Shown: positions 6,080 through 9,472 of the stretch, in pieces
How the letters are laid out: every line of letters starts with the position of its first letter
Position numbering within the stretch: position 1 is the first letter of the stretch
NCBI GenBank assembly: GCA_027002665.1
Contig: JALWZK010000002.1
Span: 1-9,472 of the forward strand
Direction of reading: 5' to 3'
DNA: 9,472 nt
Source of the DNA: Campylobacteraceae bacterium
GTDB lineage: Bacteria; Campylobacterota; Campylobacteria; Campylobacterales; Sulfurovaceae
Program-made: the position numbers and the translations under genes
The notes under the pieces: generated by a model
The model's database searches: none
What the model was told of the DNA's origin: nothing
Seen by the model: the letters and a program-made list of their open reading frames with translations, nothing else

Positions 6080-6819
6080 AGAGTTTTATATCCAAAATCT
6101 TCCAATATCTTTTTTGCTTCTCTACTTAGCATAAAATCATAAAATGCTCTAACCTCTCGGTTCTCTTTCCCATGTTTTAAAATAACAATTCCTTGAGCTA
6201 TTGGGGTATATAGTTTGGGATTAACCTCAATCCAATTTCTATTCTCTTTAAATTTTGACATCTTAGGGCTATATAGAAGAGATTTTGCAACAACTCCAAT
6301 ATCGGCTACCATAAGGGCGTATGTCATTGTCTGAGATATTGACTCCCCATATATAAATTTATCTTTTATCTTATCTAAGATATTGGCATTTTTAAAAGCC
6401 TCAGCTGTTGCCACTCCATAAGGTGCAGTCTTTGGATTTGCAACTGCTATCTTTTTAATTTCACTACTCTCCAAGAGGGAGAGGGGTTTACTAAAATCTC
6501 TTGCCTTTCTACTGAAATATGCCAATTTCCCCTCTGCATATATAACAGGTTTGGTTACTGCTATCTTATCTCTATATAGAGCCTCTGGATAGAGCATATT
6601 TGCAGATATAAAAATATCATAAGGGGCATTATTTTTTATCTGTGCTGTCAATTTTCCACTACTCCCAAGGGTAATATCCACTTTTGTATCTGGATATTTT
6701 CTATTAAACTCCTCTTTTAAACTATCTATGGCATAACTTACATTGGCAGATACCGCCACTCTAATAACTCCTGCCATAGATAGAGTTGATAATATAAGTA
6801 TAGATATTAATAGTCTCAT
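6076..6819 (-). CDS. modA: Molybdate/tungstate-binding periplasmic protein
   Basis: A 247-residue periplasmic substrate-binding protein that captures molybdate or tungstate for ModBC. It starts with a Sec signal peptide (hydrophobic 3-15, probable cleavage after the MAG at 15-17). The ligand-binding loops of ModA are recognisable: VSAN (23-26), LGSSGKL (51-57), APYDIFISAN (65-74), NPKTAPYG (128-135), a QT-containing helix (163-164) and ADIGVVAKS (172-180). The length is normal. There is no lipobox cysteine, so it is free in the periplasm rather than a lipoprotein. The ATG at 6819 overlaps the dnaJ stop codon by four bases (ATGA) and only a distant AAAGG lies upstream, so synthesis probably depends on ribosomes finishing dnaJ. 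No separate promoter or ModE-like operator is visible upstream, since that region is dnaJ coding sequence. Confidence 0.94.
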   Translation of the reverse strand: MRLLISILILSTLSMAGVIRVAVSANVSYAIDSLKEEFNRKYPDTKVDITLGSSGKLTAQIKNNAPYDIFISANMLYPEALYRDKIAVTKPVIYAEGKLAYFSRKARDFSKPLSLLESSEIKKIAVANPKTAPYGVATAEAFKNANILDKIKDKFIYGESISQTMTYALMVADIGVVAKSLLYSPKMSKFKENRNWIEVNPKLYTPIAQGIVILKHGKENREVRAFYDFMLSREAKKILEDFGYKTL

Positions 6820-7943
6820 TTTTTAAACCAACCTTTTACTCTTGAAAAGACTTCATCAAATATAGTCTTATGTGGCTTGCTCTCTATTCCAAAACTCTCT
6901 TGAAGTTTAATTAAAAGCTCTCTCTGCTCCTCTGTTATCTTTGTAGGATAGACTATCTTAATTTGGGCAATAAATCTCCCTTTAACTCCCGTATGAACAT
7001 CTGGCACACCCTCATCATAAAATACAAACTGCTCCCCATCTTTTGTCCCAATCTTCAAATCCAACTCTAACTTTCCATATAGTGATGGGATAGTAATCTT
7101 ATCACCCAGAAGAATTTGGGTAAAGAATACTGGGACCTCTGTATATATATCATTTCCATCTCTTATAAAATGTTTATCCTCTTCCACATTAAAGATTAGA
7201 TATAGGTCACCTCTTTGCCCATTTTTAGCCTGATTTCCATACCCCTCAGCTCTAAGTCTATTTCCTGTATCAACTCCTGCAGGGATTTTTACAGTAATTG
7301 TATCTGGCTCTTCGTGATAACCCCTTCCTGAGCATGAAGGACATCTCTCTCTTATCTTCTGCCCCTCTCCGTGACATCGTGGACAGGTTTGAGCAAATGA
7401 CATAAAGCCCTGCTTCATAACAATCTGCCCTTGACCATTACAGTAGTCACAAATCTCTAATCTTCCATTTTTAGCACCTGTGCCGTTACAATCTCTACAT
7501 GGAACCTTATATTTTATCTTTATCTTCTTCTCAACACCAAATACAGCTTCATTAAATTTTAGAGGTAACTCTATCTCAAAATCTAAATTATATTTCTCGT
7601 TGTCTCTCTTTCTTCTTCTACCACTTCCAAAGAATCCTGAATCCCCAAACATGGAGTTAAATATATCCATAATATCATCCATGTTTTGACTTCTAAATCC
7701 ACTACTCCTACTATGTCCTTCAAGTCCAGCTTTACCATATCTATCATATATGGCTCTCTTCTCTCTATCACTCAACACTTGATAAGCTTCATTTATAATC
7801 TTAAATCTCTCTTCGGCCTCTTTATCTCCCGGATTTCTATCGGGGTGATACTTCATAGCCAATTTTCTATAAGATTTTTTTAGCTCTGCTTCAGAACAGT
7901 CTCTGCTAACCTCTAAAGCTTCATAGTAGTCAAGTTCTGTCAT
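6816..7943 (-). CDS. dnaJ: Chaperone DnaJ (Hsp40)
   Basis: A 375-residue type I J-protein, the co-chaperone that delivers unfolded clients to DnaK and stimulates its ATPase. Counting from the ATG at 7943, the J domain occupies 1-70 with HPD at 33-35. A short Gly/Phe-rich region with DIMDIFNSMFGDSGFFG runs to about 112. Four CxxCxGxG zinc repeats follow (C149/C152, C165/C168, C187/C190, C201/C204), all intact, then the two client-binding beta domains and a C-terminal dimerisation end. A TTG fifteen bases further up (7958) is open in the same frame, but it lies inside the TTTTTGGAG ribosome-binding sequence. The ATG at 7943 also gives the usual N-terminus (MTELDYYEAL). Its TGA overlaps the modA ATG, which is unusual company for a chaperone gene. 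No CIRCE or HAIR heat-shock operator is seen upstream. Confidence 0.97.
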   Translation of the reverse strand: MTELDYYEALEVSRDCSEAELKKSYRKLAMKYHPDRNPGDKEAEERFKIINEAYQVLSDREKRAIYDRYGKAGLEGHSRSSGFRSQNMDDIMDIFNSMFGDSGFFGSGRRRKRDNEKYNLDFEIELPLKFNEAVFGVEKKIKIKYKVPCRDCNGTGAKNGRLEICDYCNGQGQIVMKQGFMSFAQTCPRCHGEGQKIRERCPSCSGRGYHEEPDTITVKIPAGVDTGNRLRAEGYGNQAKNGQRGDLYLIFNVEEDKHFIRDGNDIYTEVPVFFTQILLGDKITIPSLYGKLELDLKIGTKDGEQFVFYDEGVPDVHTGVKGRFIAQIKIVYPTKITEEQRELLIKLQESFGIESKPHKTIFDEVFSRVKGWFKK

Positions 7944-7952
7944 ATTTGTTAT

Positions 7953-7956
7953 CTCC
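7953..7956 (-). promoter_or_regulatory. dnaJ ribosome-binding site
   Basis: GGAG on the minus strand lies nine bases before the ATG at 7943. It overlaps the alternative TTG at 7958, which therefore cannot be served by it; this decides the dnaJ start. Confidence 0.75.
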
Positions 7957-7975
7957 AAAAATTTAAATTAAACGA

Positions 7976-7984
7976 ATTTTAGCA
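7976..7984 (-). promoter_or_regulatory. Extended -10 promoter element for the dnaJ-mod unit
   Basis: The minus strand reads TATGCTAAAATTC here, giving an extended -10 (TGC-TAAAAT; hexamer complement of 7976-7981). This TG-N-TAnAAT form is the usual sigma-70 core in Campylobacterota, where a -35 box is often absent; none is evident at the expected spacing. Transcription would start around 7968-7970, giving a leader of about 25 bases that contains the ribosome-binding site. The element is seen directly; activity is inferred. Confidence 0.55.
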
Positions 7985-8054
7985 TATTTTTATTATAAGT
8001 GACTTTTATCAATCTAAATATCTTAAGGTAATATAAGTTTTATATATTTTCTAT

Positions 8055-8060
8055 TATAAT
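8055..8060 (+). promoter_or_regulatory. Candidate -10 box for the NlpC/P60 gene
   Basis: A perfect TATAAT lies 38 bases before the ATG at 8099, with no -35 match 17 bases upstream. Start of transcription would be near 8067. The ribosome-binding site AAAAGGG at 8085-8091 follows. In such AT-rich DNA the hexamer could occur by chance. Confidence 0.45.
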
Positions 8061-8098
8061 TAATCAAATAAAATAGTTAATCATAAAAGGGAAATATA

Positions 8099-9427
8099 AT
8101 GCAAAATGTAATAAAAATAGTTGCTATAGTCACTATTATATCCAATTTCCTCTTAGCAGATACAGTATTAATTAAGGGGGAGAGAGAGCAGAGTGATATT
8201 GACTATATGCCATCAAATGATGTGAATGATACAGTTGAGATTCCACAGGACCCAACTCCATTTTCAAAACAGGCAGAGTATATGTCAAGGGAAGAGCAAC
8301 TCGAATATGATAGGCAATATAATGAGAAGTTTTTTGAGCCTTGGACTCTATCCAATATGGGATTAAGTGAGGGAGAAAAGAAATGGCAATTTATGTTTGC
8401 TAAAAGACGAATGTATAGGAGAGATGGAACGAAAATTCCAAAAAAATGGTTTAAACAAGAGATTGAAAACTCAAATTTTAAAGCTTATGAGTCTATAAAT
8501 AGAGATGGTATTGTAATAAAACACTCAGATTTAAAACTATACCCTACAGATGAGGAGTTTTATTATAATGTTCATAAACCGGGAGAGGGATTCCCATTTG
8601 ATTATAATCAAAATAGCTCCGTCTATATAAATACACCTATACATATCTCCCACTACTCAAAAGATAAAAAGTGGGCATTTGTAAAGACAGCATTCGCTTT
8701 TGGTTGGATAAAATTGGAGAATATAGCATTTGTAACGCCACAATTTAAAGAGAAGTTTCAAACGGATAGATTTGCTATTACAACAACCGATAATCTAAAA
8801 CTTATAGATGATGGAAAAGAGATTTCACTTATTAAACTTGGCACAATTTTTCCTATGAATGTGGAGACAAATGAGTATTTTGTGGCTCTTAAAGATGAAA
8901 AGGGGTATGCCTATATGAAGAGGGTTATACCTCAAGATGTTAATCTTATTGTAAAAAAACCGATAAAATTCAACCAATTCAATATAGCATATATAGGTAA
9001 ACAGTTAATAGGAGAGCCTTATGGGTGGGGTGGAAAACTGCAAACGAGAGACTGCTCCACATTTACAAGAGATTTTTTTGCACCATTTGGGATATATCTT
9101 CCAAGAAACTCAAAACAGCAAGCAGAGAGTGGAGACTATCTATCATTGAAAGGTATGAGTAAGGAGGAGAAAAAGGAGACAATATTAAGATATGGAAAGC
9201 CTTGTCGCTCTCTTCTGGTGCTACCCGGACATGTCACAATATACTTAGGAGAAAAGAGTGGACAACCAATCATTATGCATGACTATTGGGGAGTTAGATT
9301 AAAAGATGGAACTAAAAGAGTTCTGGGGCGTTCTGTAATTACTACTACTGAAATTGGGAAAGAGTTACCAGATGTTAAAGAGAAAAGTATGCTTATAAAT
9401 ACAATTAAGGGGTTGGTCAATTTTTAA
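8099..9427 (+). CDS. Secreted NlpC/P60 peptidase with SH3b domains
   Basis: A 442-residue secreted cysteine peptidase, probably a gamma-D-glutamyl-diaminopimelate endopeptidase that cuts peptidoglycan stem peptides. A signal peptide (1-20, cleavage after LLA) exports it; there is no lipobox. Residues about 50-135 resemble the N-terminal stabilising domain of the multi-domain NlpC/P60 proteins. About 136-215 and 220-285 look like SH3b-type domains (HSDLKLYPT; WAFVKTAFAFGWI; GYAYMKR). The catalytic domain follows: GEPYGWGG (305-312), nucleophile C319 in TRDCSTFTRDFF, LPRNSKQQ (334-341), H378 in LPGHVTIYLG, and H394/D395 as the likely third position. The active-site set looks complete. The ATG at 8099 has AGGG at suitable spacing. 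It is transcribed away from dnaJ as a single gene. The domain boundaries are estimated by eye; substrate is inferred from family. Confidence 0.88.
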   Translation: MQNVIKIVAIVTIISNFLLADTVLIKGEREQSDIDYMPSNDVNDTVEIPQDPTPFSKQAEYMSREEQLEYDRQYNEKFFEPWTLSNMGLSEGEKKWQFMFAKRRMYRRDGTKIPKKWFKQEIENSNFKAYESINRDGIVIKHSDLKLYPTDEEFYYNVHKPGEGFPFDYNQNSSVYINTPIHISHYSKDKKWAFVKTAFAFGWIKLENIAFVTPQFKEKFQTDRFAITTTDNLKLIDDGKEISLIKLGTIFPMNVETNEYFVALKDEKGYAYMKRVIPQDVNLIVKKPIKFNQFNIAYIGKQLIGEPYGWGGKLQTRDCSTFTRDFFAPFGIYLPRNSKQQAESGDYLSLKGMSKEEKKETILRYGKPCRSLLVLPGHVTIYLGEKSGQPIIMHDYWGVRLKDGTKRVLGRSVITTTEIGKELPDVKEKSMLINTIKGLVNF

Positions 9428-9472
9428 AATATAACTTAATTTTTTCTTAAACTTATTCTATATATTTTTAAG

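Noticed and set aside
7480..7883. Short open frames on both strands within dnaJ
   Set aside because: They overlap the zinc-repeat, G/F and J-domain coding region of an intact dnaJ and look like chance frames in AT-rich DNA.
7944..7958. TTG at 7958 as the dnaJ start (five extra residues)
   Set aside because: It lies within the GGAG ribosome-binding sequence that serves the ATG at 7943, and the added residues are not part of the usual DnaJ N-terminus.
7944..8098. Heat-shock operator (CIRCE or HAIR) or molybdenum-cofactor riboswitch upstream of dnaJ
   Set aside because: Neither the TTAGCACTC/GAGTGCTAA nor the CTTGAGT/ACTCAAG repeat is present, and the predicted leader of about 25 bases is too short for a riboswitch.
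9428..9472. Terminator after the NlpC/P60 gene
   Set aside because: The tail is T-rich (ATTTTTTC, ATTTTT), but I see no GC-containing stem before it; the window may simply end before the terminator.

Overview
The window looks like an ordinary chromosomal segment of a low-GC member of the Campylobacterota (former Epsilonproteobacteria). The reasons are the AT-rich composition with AGA/GAG-rich codon use, sigma-70 type -10 boxes without a clear -35 box, the gene order modA - Mop-domain protein - modB - modC (which I recall from Campylobacter jejuni), and small secreted proteins of epsilonproteobacterial style. I cannot assign a genus. There are no rRNA or tRNA genes, insertion sequences, integrases or CRISPR arrays.

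Layout. (1) 1-71, plus strand: the last 22 codons of a gene resembling DUF2442 proteins. (2) 158-3717, minus strand: a probable operon read from high to low coordinates. It holds a 92-residue protein of unknown function, dapE (lysine/peptidoglycan precursor pathway), a 70-residue coiled-coil protein, an orphan sensor histidine kinase with a TTG start, and, after a 52-bp gap, a VKOR-thioredoxin fusion for disulfide-bond formation. (3) 3882-4163, plus strand: a small secreted two-cysteine protein, divergent from block 2 and ending 1 nt from the modC stop codon. (4) 4165-7943, minus strand: dnaJ, modA, a double-Mop protein, modB and modC. Each gene overlaps the next by 4, 4, 1 and 1 nt, so the chaperone and the molybdate/tungstate importer appear to be one translationally coupled unit. 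(5) 8099-9427, plus strand: a secreted NlpC/P60 cell-wall peptidase with SH3-type domains, divergent from dnaJ.

How the genes fit together. ModA binds molybdate or tungstate in the periplasm, ModB forms the membrane channel, ModC drives import, and the Mop protein probably stores or buffers the oxyanion in the cytoplasm. DnaJ heads this transcript, apparently from a -10 element TGCTAAAAT just upstream. DapE and the NlpC/P60 protein both touch peptidoglycan (precursor synthesis and peptide trimming), but they are in separate units. The VKOR fusion would oxidise cysteines in secreted proteins, and the small two-cysteine protein and the VKOR protein's own cysteine-bearing tail are possible clients.

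Nothing here is a clear new defence or mobile system. The most unexpected points are the dnaJ-mod coupling, the cysteine-bearing C-terminal tail of the VKOR fusion, the orphan kinase coupled to a small coiled-coil protein, nested inverted repeats past the VKOR gene, and an apparent total absence of the tetranucleotides GATC and GTAC over 9.5 kb. Start codons were revised for dnaJ (7943 rather than an upstream TTG) and for the small secreted protein (3882 rather than 3876).
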